Position numbers and translations under genes: made by a program. Below the pieces are notes generated by a model. The model was not told the origin of the DNA. It did not search any database and saw nothing but the letters and a program-made list of their open reading frames with translations. From SMYC01 sp965197495 (lineage in GTDB: Bacteria; Acidobacteriota; Vicinamibacteria; Marinacidobacterales; SMYC01), in the NCBI GenBank assembly GCA_965197495.1, contig OZ240210.1:5456001-5520000 (forward strand): a stretch of DNA of 64,000 nucleotides, written 5' to 3'. Below, in pieces: positions 44,546-53,255 of this stretch. Numbering within the stretch: position 1 is the first letter of the stretch; the number at the start of each line of letters is the position of its first letter.

Positions 44546-47320
44546 GATGATCGGTCGAGAAACGGTGGGAGTCTTCGTGACTTTCCCTCGCTCCGAGCGC
44601 TTGGCAGAGCGTTTTTTAGCGACGCTCTCCGACCTTAGCAATTGGACTGAGCGGTAGATTCCCGCCGCCAGGTCTCGCTCCTCTTGAAGCTCCCGCGTGG
44701 CGATTTCAGCATGCTTGATCGAGAAGTCCAGCTGGGCCGTCTTCTCCGCAACATGGTCGATGATCGCCTTCTGCCCGTGGAAGTTCTCCAGGTTGACGTC
44801 AATATCCTGCATAAGAAGGCTGAGTTTTTCGACCTTGCTCTCGGCTTCCTCGATGTATTTGTGTTTTGCTTCGACGGAGCGGAGCTTCTTCTGCACTTGC
44901 ACCGTTTGCCCTTGCAGCTGGTCCAGCAGTTCCTGGGTGTCGAGGATCTCCTGCCGCGTTCCGGCAACCTTGGTTGCTTCCTTGCGGGTGCGATGGGCGG
45001 CCTCGTAGAGGCCCTCCACGTCGCGTTTGAGCCTGTCCACCGAAGCCTGGCGAGAGTTGATGAATTCGATTTTGCGTTCCACTGCCTCTGCCAATTCCTT
45101 GTGAGAATCGAGCGTTCGCTCGTACTCCGCCATGCGCTTCTCAGAAGCCGCCAGACCGGCTTGCCGGTTCTCCAGATCCCTCTGAAGCTCCCCAACCTTG
45201 CTGAGATGGCTGTCGGTGGCTTCGACGCTAACCTCGAGCTCGCGCTGTCGAGCTTCGATCTGCACGACCTGCTCGCCCCACTGGTTGCATAGCTCCCCGA
45301 CCTGGTCGAACTCTCCCTTGAAGACCTCGAGTCGCTCCACCCTTCCGTCGGCCCTTGCCGTGGCGGTCTCCAGCTTCTCCAGCACGTCTCGAGCCTGCTT
45401 CTGAGAGTCAAGAAAGGCCTCGTCAGAAGCTCGGACCTCCACCAGATTCTTTCCGGCCGATTCCACGCGCTCTTCGAGCACATTCAACTTTCTGCCCAGA
45501 TTGCCCAGCTTCGTGGATTGCTGTTGAGATGACAGTTGCTTTTGAAGGTCGGCAACCTGCTGGGCCAACCCAGCTTGAGCGTGGCGCATGGACTCCAGCT
45601 CGGCTTGTTTGGATAGCTGTTCCGAGACGCGAGTGTCGATGCTCTGGCTGAGCTCGCTGAGGTGATTCATCCGCGATTCCAGGCCCTGGACGAGCTCAAT
45701 GCGCGGCATGAGCTCGGCGGTCTTAGCTTCCAGCGACTGGGAAAAAAGCTCGATCTCTTTCAATCGAGACTGGAGCTCATCAACGGTCTGCAAGCGTTCA
45801 GCCAGCCGGTTGACGCGAACCTCGGCGTCGAAGCTCGCGGTGCGGAAATCCGAGAGAACCCGGCCGACGCGCTCGACCTCGGCAGCGTCCTCCTTGAGCT
45901 TTTCCAGCTTGCCCTGGACATCGTTGTGAATCGTGGTGATGTTGGAGAGCTTCTCACCGACCGAGTCGACTGCCGTGCGGTGGACATTGAGCGTTTCCAT
46001 CTGCCGGTTAATCTGCGACGAGAACCCGGCCAGCTGGTCCAGGCGTTTTTGCATCGGGTCCAGGCTTTCTAATTTCGTCCCGAGATCATCCGCTACGGAC
46101 TTTAGTCCCTGCACGTGAGAGGTCAGCGCATCGACCTTCTTGTGGGCGATGCTGATTTCCTCATCTTTGGCCGCCATTTGTTTGATCTGGCCTTCATGGG
46201 TACGCAGTCTGCTGTTGAGATCGTCGACGCGCTTGTCCGCCAGAACGAGGTCGTCTTGCACCATCTTGAAGCGGTTCGCTTCCTTCTGGATCGATTCGAG
46301 AGAAGCATCGAGTTCTTTCTGCAGTCTCCCCCTTTGCTCGACGAAACTGTTCTTCTCGTCCTTCGCCGCTCCTATTTGGCCCTCGAGGTCCTTGTACATC
46401 TGTTGCAGCTCGTCTATTTTCTGGCTCGTGTTCTCGAGCTGTCGGCTGTTCCTGGATACCTTTTTTATCTCCAGGCCCATCTCCAACTGCATCCCGTGGA
46501 GGCGGCCCTGTTCCGCCTTGGCCTTTTCAACGAGATCCCTTACCGCCTCCAGCGATTTCGCTTTCTGGGAGACACGCTCGGCCATGGCATTGAGTCCGTG
46601 GACCTGCTTTTCGAGCGATCTCACCAGACCGTGGGCGGCGGGTAGGTCGGCCAGCTTGCTCTCAATCTCGCTCACCTTGCCCATGGCGCGCTTGACCTCT
46701 TCCTTGAGCTGACCCCCGCTCTCTCGAGCCTTTTCGGTCTGCTTTTCAATCGACTGAGCACTGGCGCCCAGGCGGTCCTGCTCTATCGAGAGCGCGGAGC
46801 TCTTACCATGAATCTTGTTCAGCTCCTGGTTCAGCTCTAGTACGCGCTTTTGGACGTGGTCGATCGACCGCGTCTCCTTCTTGAGAGCTGCGAGCTTCTG
46901 ATCCGCTTCCGAGCCGAGGTCGACCACCGTCTGCATCAAAACTCTGGTTTTTTCCGCCTCCGCAGCTCCCCCGGTCAACGATTGCTGGTTCTCTTCAGCC
47001 TTCTTCATCTGCACGTCGAGATTTTCCGCGCGCTTTCTGAGAGAATCCTGTTCGGCGAACAACCCCTTGGCAGAATCCGTAAAGCCCTCGACCCTCTGCA
47101 GATCGTCCTGAGCCACGCCCAGCCGCTCCTCGATAACATGGACCGACCGGTAGAAACTGCTCACTTTTCTTGCCTTGTCCTGGAGCTGGTCCAAGACCCG
47201 TTTGAGGCTGCCCTTTTCCTCTTGCGACTTTCTTAGAAGCTCTTTCATCTCTTGGGGGGTCGTGTCGAGGCGTTCCTTTTCCTGGCCGCCGTTGATTAGC
47301 CTCTGGAGCAAGTTTGTCAT
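44537..47320 (-). CDS. giant coiled-coil protein of unknown function
   Basis: 927 residues with an AGGAG site before ATG 47320. Apart from a short non-coil start (MTNLLQRLINGGQEKERLD) and a basic tail (SVAKKRSAKRSERGKVTKTP), the whole chain is Glu/Lys/Gln/Leu-rich heptads with loosely repeated blocks (e.g. VDELQSRLKEIELFSQSLEA, LVQGLESRMNHLSELSQSID), and contains almost no Cys, Pro or Trp. No signal peptide or membrane segment, so cytoplasmic. No SMC-like ATPase ends. Length and lack of enzymatic domains suggest a filament or scaffold. It is transcribed divergently from a bactofilin gene 580 bp away. Intact across 2.8 kb in a decaying region, which argues for selection. Confidence 0.8.
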   Translation of the reverse strand: MTNLLQRLINGGQEKERLDTTPQEMKELLRKSQEEKGSLKRVLDQLQDKARKVSSFYRSVHVIEERLGVAQDDLQRVEGFTDSAKGLFAEQDSLRKRAENLDVQMKKAEENQQSLTGGAAEAEKTRVLMQTVVDLGSEADQKLAALKKETRSIDHVQKRVLELNQELNKIHGKSSALSIEQDRLGASAQSIEKQTEKARESGGQLKEEVKRAMGKVSEIESKLADLPAAHGLVRSLEKQVHGLNAMAERVSQKAKSLEAVRDLVEKAKAEQGRLHGMQLEMGLEIKKVSRNSRQLENTSQKIDELQQMYKDLEGQIGAAKDEKNSFVEQRGRLQKELDASLESIQKEANRFKMVQDDLVLADKRVDDLNSRLRTHEGQIKQMAAKDEEISIAHKKVDALTSHVQGLKSVADDLGTKLESLDPMQKRLDQLAGFSSQINRQMETLNVHRTAVDSVGEKLSNITTIHNDVQGKLEKLKEDAAEVERVGRVLSDFRTASFDAEVRVNRLAERLQTVDELQSRLKEIELFSQSLEAKTAELMPRIELVQGLESRMNHLSELSQSIDTRVSEQLSKQAELESMRHAQAGLAQQVADLQKQLSSQQQSTKLGNLGRKLNVLEERVESAGKNLVEVRASDEAFLDSQKQARDVLEKLETATARADGRVERLEVFKGEFDQVGELCNQWGEQVVQIEARQRELEVSVEATDSHLSKVGELQRDLENRQAGLAASEKRMAEYERTLDSHKELAEAVERKIEFINSRQASVDRLKRDVEGLYEAAHRTRKEATKVAGTRQEILDTQELLDQLQGQTVQVQKKLRSVEAKHKYIEEAESKVEKLSLLMQDIDVNLENFHGQKAIIDHVAEKTAQLDFSIKHAEIATRELQEERDLAAGIYRSVQLLRSESVAKKRSAKRSERGKVTKTPTVSRPIIET

Positions 47321-47676
47321 GGCTCACACTCCTGTGAATTACCGGGGAAAATACGGATGAGAACTGTACCATAAAGCAGTTGCGGGGTTCAAGAAGTTGA
47401 AAGTTGCATGGACAGAACGAGTTGGCGGCCGTTCTACTAGGCGAATACTCGCCACGACACGGTTTGGTCTGGCGGCGCGTATCCGATCGGAGATAAGATT
47501 CTGCAAGTGATGAGGCAATCACTTCCACGCGGACTTAAAGGCTCGGCGAAGGTTGCGGGGCTCCGCCGACCATTGACACCCGTACACGAAGGAGAATATC
47601 ATCTGTAGCTTGTGTCCTGGTAAAAGGGTGTAGCAGCTTCCGTCCAAACACATCGGTTTTAAATAAGGTCTGTTAA

Positions 47677-47865
47677 CCCTAATCGCAAAATCTTCGAAGC
47701 ACGAAAACGCGAAACAGCCGCACTGGGCGCAGGCGAGAAGCTCGTGCTGGGGCACCCGGTCGCCGCCACTATAGGTGATTCTGCACGGTGTATGCAGAAC
47801 CTGGAAAAGGTGCTATTCACGGGGCCAAAGACCTCAGACACGGTGACGTTTATTTGCGATTAGGG
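47677..47865 (+). mobile_element. 189-bp TTAA-targeting MITE, copy 2
   Basis: Same 189-bp element as at 11925-12113, with TTAA at 47673-47676 and 47866-47869. The one visible difference is CACCCGGTCGCC for CACCCGCTCGCC. It occupies the space between the coiled-coil gene and the bactofilin gene, 37 bp upstream of the latter's GTG, so it may have displaced or supplied its promoter. Confidence 0.9.
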
Positions 47866-47902
47866 TTAACACGAGTCCCATCATTTTTCGATCGAGTGTT
47901 CC

Positions 47903-48391
47903 GTGCGTGATGACGAGAGAAGTATTATCGATTCGACAGCCAGCTTTGATGGCGAGCTGGTAGGGATCAATATCACTGTTAAAGGCCGTTTCAAGGGGAA
48001 ACTGGAGGCCTCCGGTGAGCTCCGCATCGTCGAAGGCTCAAACATGGAAGCCACAATCAAGGCCGCACGAGTAGAAATTGGCGGCACCTTCCGCGGTGAG
48101 GTCGAGGCTGAAACCCTCCATCTGCTCGAAGGCGGGTCCGCCTCAGGTAGGTTCCGCGCGCAGAAGTTGAGCGTCACGGAAGGCGCTGCGCTCGAGGGAG
48201 ACCTGGAGATTGGCAAACCGCCAGTCGACGGTGAAACTCGTCCTAGCAGACCCCAGCCCAGGCAGCCCAGCGCCTCCAGTCCGCCCGGCAGCACCAGCCA
48301 GCCGAGCGCTCCGAGCCAGTCCAACAGCTCGAGCTCGCCGAGTCCCTCCCGCCGTGCCGGTCACCGCACGCCCTTCGATACGCGTTCGTAG
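47903..48391 (+). CDS. bactofilin (polymer-forming cytoskeletal protein)
   Basis: 162 residues from GTG 47903. The bactofilin (DUF583) beta-helix runs from about residue 8 to 105: SIIDSTASFDGELVGINITV, KGRFKGKLEASGELRIVEGS, VEIGGTFRGEVEAETLHLLE and GRFRAQKLSVTEGAALEGDL. A Pro/Ser-rich tail follows. The last about 12 residues (RRAGHRTPFDTRS) are antisense to a recombinase remnant, so the natural end is lost. Bactofilins self-assemble without nucleotide and anchor envelope or chromosome machinery. A divergent giant coiled-coil gene is its neighbour. Confidence 0.87.
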   Translation: MRDDERSIIDSTASFDGELVGINITVKGRFKGKLEASGELRIVEGSNMEATIKAARVEIGGTFRGEVEAETLHLLEGGSASGRFRAQKLSVTEGAALEGDLEIGKPPVDGETRPSRPQPRQPSASSPPGSTSQPSAPSQSNSSSSPSPSRRAGHRTPFDTRS

Positions 48392-48790
48392 TTGAGCCAC
48401 CGCGGAAAGTAGCTGACACCATAGTAGGCTTCGTTGGTGAGGATCTCTCGAACCGACGAGACCGACCACACCTCGCGCCCGCCACGGGGCTTGAACGGCG
48501 AGGCGGTGAGACGCTTGGTCGCCTGTCTTACCGAAATAGCTTCATCCCGCACCCAGCCGAAAAGCTCCCGGATCATAGGTGCTTCGTCTGCGTTGATCTC
48601 CCAGCGTCCACGCTCGCCTTCGTAGCGGATATAGCTATAGCTATAGGGAGCTTTCCATGACACGACCGCGCCATGCCGAGAATGATAAAGCTTGGCGTGA
48701 ACGCTCGGCGATCTGGGCTCGCTCGTACTCGGCATCGCACCCTGGATCTGCGTCAGCAACTGGCTATGCGGGTCCTTCGATGGGGCGTGA
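48363..48790 (-). pseudogene. large serine recombinase, internal fragment
   Basis: Reads SKDPHSQLLTQIQGAM, then in a shifted frame AEYERAQIAERSR, returning to KLYHSRHGAVVSWKAPYSYS, YIRYEGERGRWEINADEAPM and FKPRGGREVWSVSSVREILT. This corresponds to the end of the catalytic domain, the linker helix and the recombinase/zinc-ribbon region of transposon- or phage-type serine recombinases. The N-terminal catalytic Ser and the C-terminus are missing. Probably the remnant of an integrated element. Confidence 0.72.
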
Positions 48791-48825
48791 GTGGCTCGTC
48801 TTCGACTCCAACCTCCCGTCCTCCC

Positions 48826-49189
48826 ACACCAGCTCAAGTGCATCGCGAAGCGGGCGAGCCTCGGGCTCGGCAGGAACGGCAGCATTTCGACCAACGGTTC
48901 GGGCGATATCTTCATCGCCTTTTCGACGGCTCACAAAGACATCGGCACCGAGGAAGGCGGCCTCTACGATCTGAAGATGCTCGGAAACTCCGAGCTCCCG
49001 CCCTTTTTGGGCGCGACTGTCGAAGCCACGGAAGAGGCCGTCGTGAACGCGCTCGTGGCGGCGGAGACGATGACGGGAAGAGAGGGTTATACCGTCCATG
49101 CGCTTCCGCATGCCCGCCTGAGAGAGATTCTGCGCCGCTATAACATAACCGTCTCGTCGAGTAGCGAAACAGGTGATGTGACGCCCTGA
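48826..49189 (+). pseudogene. P1/DmpA-family peptidase, C-terminal fragment
   Basis: HQLKCIAKRASLGLGRNGSI, then STNGSGDIFIAFSTAHKD and PPFLGATVEATEEAVVNALV match the C-terminal half of P1 (DmpA-like) N-terminal-nucleophile aminopeptidases, including the GSGD segment near the processing site. The N-terminal two thirds are absent; recombinase sequence abuts it. It ends at a stop at 49189, overlapping antisense the abnormal tail of the RraA-like gene. Confidence 0.65.
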
Positions 49190-49841
49190 CAGAGCCGCGC
49201 CCTCGAAGGCGTGCGCGATAGAAACTCGGGCGGTGTCTTTGGAGTTGTTCTCTCAGTGTCGAACCCGCGCGAATCTTCTCGACCTGTGCTTGCTCGGCGA
49301 TCTGGATCTCCTCGGCCGTGTCCATAGCGCTCTCGATGTGGTCTTTGGGAACGAACAAGACGCCGTCGTCATCCGCGAACACGAAGTCGCCTCGCTCGAC
49401 GTTCGCTTCATCGAACTGGCAGCGGGCGAAAGGTTCCTCGACGGGCGCGAACGTCCGCTGCATACCCAACGGGTACGTTCCGCACGAGAATACCGGCACA
49501 CCGATCTCCTCGACCTCCGCGCTGTCACGATGCCGGCCCCAGATGACGACGCCCACCAGACCTTGTGAACGCGCCTCATAGGCGGCGAGGTCTCCGAAGC
49601 AGGCCTCATCGGAGCGACCTTTATTGTCCAGCACCAGGACGTTTCCTGCGTCGCTTCTGTAGATGCACTCGAGTACGCGGTCGGCGTAGCCGTTGAGGAC
49701 GACAGGAGAGGCCGGCCCGGCGAACTTCGAGCCCCCGACGAGGGGCCGTATTCCGCTCGGCGCGATCGTCGCAGGCAAACCCAGCTGGATTACGGCATCC
49801 GCGACTAGAGGCGTCGTCATCTGCCGGAAGCGTTTCATCAC
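48912..49841 (-). pseudogene. RraA-family protein with foreign C-terminal extension
   Basis: The genuine part (about 49235-49841, some 200 residues) has the RraA fold: TTPLVADAVIQLGLP, NVLVLDNKGRSDEACFGDL and GLVGVVIWGRHRDSAEVEEI, with the pyruvate/metal-site Arg-Asp. Members are aldolases for 4-hydroxy-4-methyl-2-oxoglutarate-like acids or RNase E regulators. After STLREQLQ the family's closing helix is missing; the frame runs about 110 residues through unrelated Arg/Ser-rich sequence antisense to the P1 peptidase fragment. The core might still fold. Confidence 0.7.
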
Positions 49842-49969
49842 ATCATCAAGAACCGGTCGTCAGGCCCACGTCGTCGATTCTACTTGCATCTGTGAATGCG
49901 CTGCAAAGCTCGTCTGTTGCCCGCTGCGGCAGAGCAGTCGTCCGATAGCTGTGTGCTACGATTCGGTCA

Positions 49970-50398
49970 ATGAGCGATGTGCAAGTTGTTTTGATCATCG
50001 CCGTTGCGGGCGCGGCTATCTGGTTCGTGGTCATGTACGCGAGCTCGGTTCTTGGGGGCTGGTCGACTTTGGCCCGTGCATACCGTGGCACCCCGCCCTT
50101 CAAGGGTCGTCTGTGGCATGGTCAATTTGTGGCCATGAGCCACTATTGGGGATTTGGATTGATAACCGTGGGGGCGAGCTCAGAGGGACTGCATATGAGT
50201 CTATACGTATTGGGTCCACTGCAGCACCACCCCGCGCTCTTCATTCCGTGGCGGGACGTGACGGTGAGAGAGCCCGCGCATTTGAAGGCGTTCTACAAGG
50301 CAGAGCTGAGGTTCCATCGAGCGCCGGAGGTGCCCGTGAGGATCAACGCGTCGCTCTTAACCAAGCTCTCCTCTATCAACCGGAAACTGCTCCAGTAG
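49970..50398 (+). CDS. small membrane-anchored protein, unknown function
   Basis: 142 residues. One N-terminal membrane segment (VVLIIAVAGAAIWFVVMYAS), then a soluble domain of about 110 residues (FKGRLWHGQFVAMSHYWGFG, GLHMSLYVLGPLQHHPALFI, PWRDVTVREPAHLKAFYKAE) with the look of a PH-like fold. I know no family name for it. The frame is clean with a plausible start; neighbours give no functional clue. Confidence 0.6.
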   Translation: MSDVQVVLIIAVAGAAIWFVVMYASSVLGGWSTLARAYRGTPPFKGRLWHGQFVAMSHYWGFGLITVGASSEGLHMSLYVLGPLQHHPALFIPWRDVTVREPAHLKAFYKAELRFHRAPEVPVRINASLLTKLSSINRKLLQ

Positions 50399-50611
50399 GC
50401 ACAGGAACGTAAAACGCGAGTGACACTGCGGATCGCTCCGGTGGGTGTGTGACGTGGTGCTACGTGGCGCATCGGGGCCCTCCGCTCGCAGGTCTACTCC
50501 TGGAGGACGTCCATCTAAATCGGTGGCGTCCGAGCAACCTATAGTGTGCTTCTCTCGAGAAGTGTCGGCGCCGCACGTCGCTTCGAACGTGGGGCGGTTG
50601 AGCTGCTCGCG
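50399..50611. other. short intergenic interval
   Basis: About 210 bp between the small membrane-anchored protein and the 3' end of the split membrane gene. No gene, repeat or terminator was recognised. Confidence 0.4.
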
Positions 50612-50936
50612 CTACATCCCGGCTGACAAATCGCCGCTAAAAGCTCCCGCCAAGACCATGCCGATCATTAGAACGGGAACGCAGGCCAGCGAGTAGAGGA
50701 AGGGCTTCTTGGCGTCATCCCAGAACATGATGATGTAGAAGAGCCCGACAAACGGGACGAACAAGTAGCCTAGCCCATGTTTACCCTTTAGGAGCACCCT
50801 AACGCTCGTAAGTGACTGAATTCAAAGGAACGGGGGTTGGAATTCGCCCAAAACATAGAGACAGAGATTGTGCTTTGAGCGCCATTAATACGTTGTAATC
50901 GTGGACAATGACATGTAGTATGCGTGAGGACAGGTT

Positions 50937-52711
50937 ATGTTCTTCCGCATCGTTCGGGCCGCAGGCGGCAAAGGGGTTCAACATGAGTATGTCCGCCTGG
51001 TCGAGTCGTATCGGGAGCACGGCAAGCCGAAGCAACGCGTAGTGTGCAACTTGGGGCGCAAGGAACTTCTAGTTGCCAATCTCGACTCCCTCAATCGGTT
51101 GCTTGGGGCCGGTGAACCGGCCGACACCGAGCGAGCAGCCGAGCAGGTCGCGGGGGCAGACGCGTGGGATTGGGGTCCGATGCTGGTGACGGCGACGCTG
51201 TGGCGCGAGTTCGGGCTGGAGCAGATTCTCGACCGGCTCGGGGGCCGCGGCAAGCGGGACGGGGTGGCGCTAAGCGAGCGAGCTTTGGTGCTGGTCGCCA
51301 ACCGGCTATGTGCTCCGTCAAGCGAGCACGGTCTGGCGCGCTGGCTCGAGACCGACTTCGTCTGCGACCGGCAGGGGCGGCGGTGGGTGCCGCAGTGGCG
51401 CGATGATGGGGAACGGCGAGCGAGTCGCTCCCCGCGGGTTCGCGTGGAGTTTCGCCAACTCAAGCAATGGTACCAAACGCTCGACCAGCTGCATGCCCGC
51501 AAAGAACAGATCGAGAAGGAGCTGTTTTTGCGCTTGCGGGATCTGTTTTCGCTTGAGGTTGACATGGTGTTTTACGACCTGACGTCGACGTACTTCGAAG
51601 GTCAAGGCCCTCCGGGGCTCGGCGCCCACGGCTACAGTCGCGACCGCAGACCGCGTAACCGGCAAGTGCTTATCGGTCTGGTGATGGTGGACGGTTGGCC
51701 GATCGCCCACCATGTTTTCGCCGGCAACTGGCGTGACGCGAAACGGTGCCGCAGGTGCTCAACGATCTCAACGAACGATTCGGTTTGCACCGCGTGGTTT
51801 TTGTCGGCGACCGAGGGATGGTAACGAGCGACAGCCTGGCAGTGGTGCGCTCGCGCAAGCAGGGCTATCTCGTCGGGCTGCAAAGACGACGGCGCGAGGA
51901 GGTCTATCGTTACATCGAGCGCGCCAGCGGAGAGTGGATCGACTGCCCTGGTGGCATCACGGTGAGCGAAAAAGCCGAGCCACCTAAGACTCGTGTGCAA
52001 GAAGTCCGCTCCGAGCAGTCTGGGGTGCGCATCTTCGTCGTTCACAGCGACGAAAGGCTCGCCTACGAGCGCGGGCAGAGGCTGCGGGCCATGGGACGTG
52101 CCCGTGCGGCATTCGAGGCCCTCGAGCGCCGCGTGCGCGACGGACGATTGAAAGCCCCCGAGAAAATCGGTGCCGCCGCCGCGCGCATACAGACACGCCA
52201 CCACGGTCACCGTTACTACGACTGGGAGTACAAAAACGGTCGCTTCCGCTTCTTCGAGCACCCCGTCAACCTCAAGCGCGAGCAAGCCTACGAGGGTAAG
52301 TACGTTATTCAAACCGAGGAGCAAAACCTCTCTCCGGTCGACGCCGTGCGCCTTTACAAGGACCTAAACGAGGTCGAGCGAGCCTTCTCATGCCTTAAGG
52401 ATGTCATTGAGATGCGTCCCGTTTACCACCAGACCGATGAGCGTGTGGAGGCACATCTTTTCGTAGCTACGCTGGCCTTCCTTGTGCACCGGGCTCTTGA
52501 GAAAAAGCTCAAGGTCGCCGAACTCGACCTGTCCGCAACCGAGGCACTACAAGCGCTACGCTCGGTCCGGGTCGTCGACTTACAGCTGGGTTCTGGGCGG
52601 ACTAAGCGCGTCGTCACGCGCGGCACCGCTCGCGCCAACTCGATCCTGACTGCACTCGGCATCGTTGAACGCGACCCGCCAGCCTTCTCCGAGGAGGTGC
52701 TGTCAGCGTAG
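50937..52711 (+). pseudogene. IS1634-family transposase, element 3, one frameshift
   Basis: The first frame (VRLVESYREHGKPKQRVVCN, VFYDLTSTYFEG, HHVFAGNWRDAK) breaks at about 51745. The second (VPQVLNDLNERFGLHRVVFV, GDRGMVTSDSLAVV, KDLNEVERAFSCLKDVIEM) continues to the stop at 52711. Restoring one A in the GAAACGG context would heal it. All visible catalytic residues, including the Asp in YDLTS, are present. Either a true one-base loss or an assembly error. About 590 residues when repaired. Confidence 0.85.
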
Positions 52712-52761
52712 AGACAAACCGCCGATCTCGATCCTTTGTTTTCGATGACTTAGACACCTAA

Positions 52762-52950
52762 CCCTAATCGCAAATAAACGTCACCGTGTCTGAGGTCTTT
52801 GGCCCCGTGAATAGCACCTTTTCCAGGTTCTGCATACACCGTGCAGAATCACCTATAGTGGCGGCGAGCGGGTGCCCCAGCACGAGCTTCTCGCCTGCGC
52901 CCAGTGCGGCTGTTTCGCGTTTTCGTGCTTCGAAGATTTTGCGATTAGGG
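52762..52950 (-). mobile_element. 189-bp MITE, copy 3
   Basis: Reverse orientation, with flanking CTAA (52758-52761 and 52951-52954) rather than TTAA, so the target tolerates a change at the first base. It inserted in the right terminal repeat region of IS1634 element 3. The sequence is otherwise essentially identical to the other copies. Confidence 0.9.
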
Positions 52951-53255
52951 CTAAAAGGGAAACATGGGCTAGGCCCCACCAGATGCTCTGTTGGAAGGCC
53001 TTAATCAGGATCTGGATGCCGAAAACCAGCATTCCGAGGCTGGCGACGAGCGCGAGAATGCCACCGATAGCGGCCATGGAAACCTCCGTTTCGATCTGCG
53101 CCTTGCGAAAAGGCGACGCGATTTTATTTGATTGTTGTGTGAAGTCTAGAAATAGTATACGGAGCGTCTCCGAAGATCGTCAAACGTGAATCCAACTCGC
53201 GATGGCGCCTTAAAGAAGCGGGACAAGGTGGGCACGACGTGCTACCATCCTCGCC

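Larger units (their letters stand above)
50775..52968 (+). mobile_element. IS1634-family element 3, containing a MITE
   Basis: Inverted ends CCCATGTTTACCCTTTAG (50775 on) and CCCATGTTTCCCTTTTAG (inward from 52968) are flanked by CTAG at 50771-50774 and 52969-52972. Removing the 189-bp MITE and its 4-bp repeat leaves about 2.0 kb. The duplication lies within a small membrane protein gene and can be reconstructed exactly. CTAG is also the duplicated target of element 1. Confidence 0.85.
50612..53077 (-). pseudogene. small multi-span membrane protein split by IS1634 element 3
   Basis: The N-terminal part at 52973-53077 (MAAIGGILALVASLGMLVFG, IQILIKAFQQSIWWGL) and the C-terminal part at 50612-50774 (GYLFVPFVGLFYIIMFWDDA, FLYSLACVPVLMIGMVLAGA) join exactly across the CTAG duplication to give one about 90-residue protein with three hydrophobic spans. 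The junction codons restore WWGLGYLF. Function unknown. Inactivated only by the insertion. Confidence 0.75.

Noticed and set aside
44427..44657. 76-residue plus-strand frame near the coiled-coil gene end
   Set aside because: Antisense to both the outer-membrane fragment and the coiled-coil tail; no independent support.
52762..52950. 55-64 residue frames inside the MITE
   Set aside because: Present in each copy only because the element is repeated; no start context, domain or transposase similarity.
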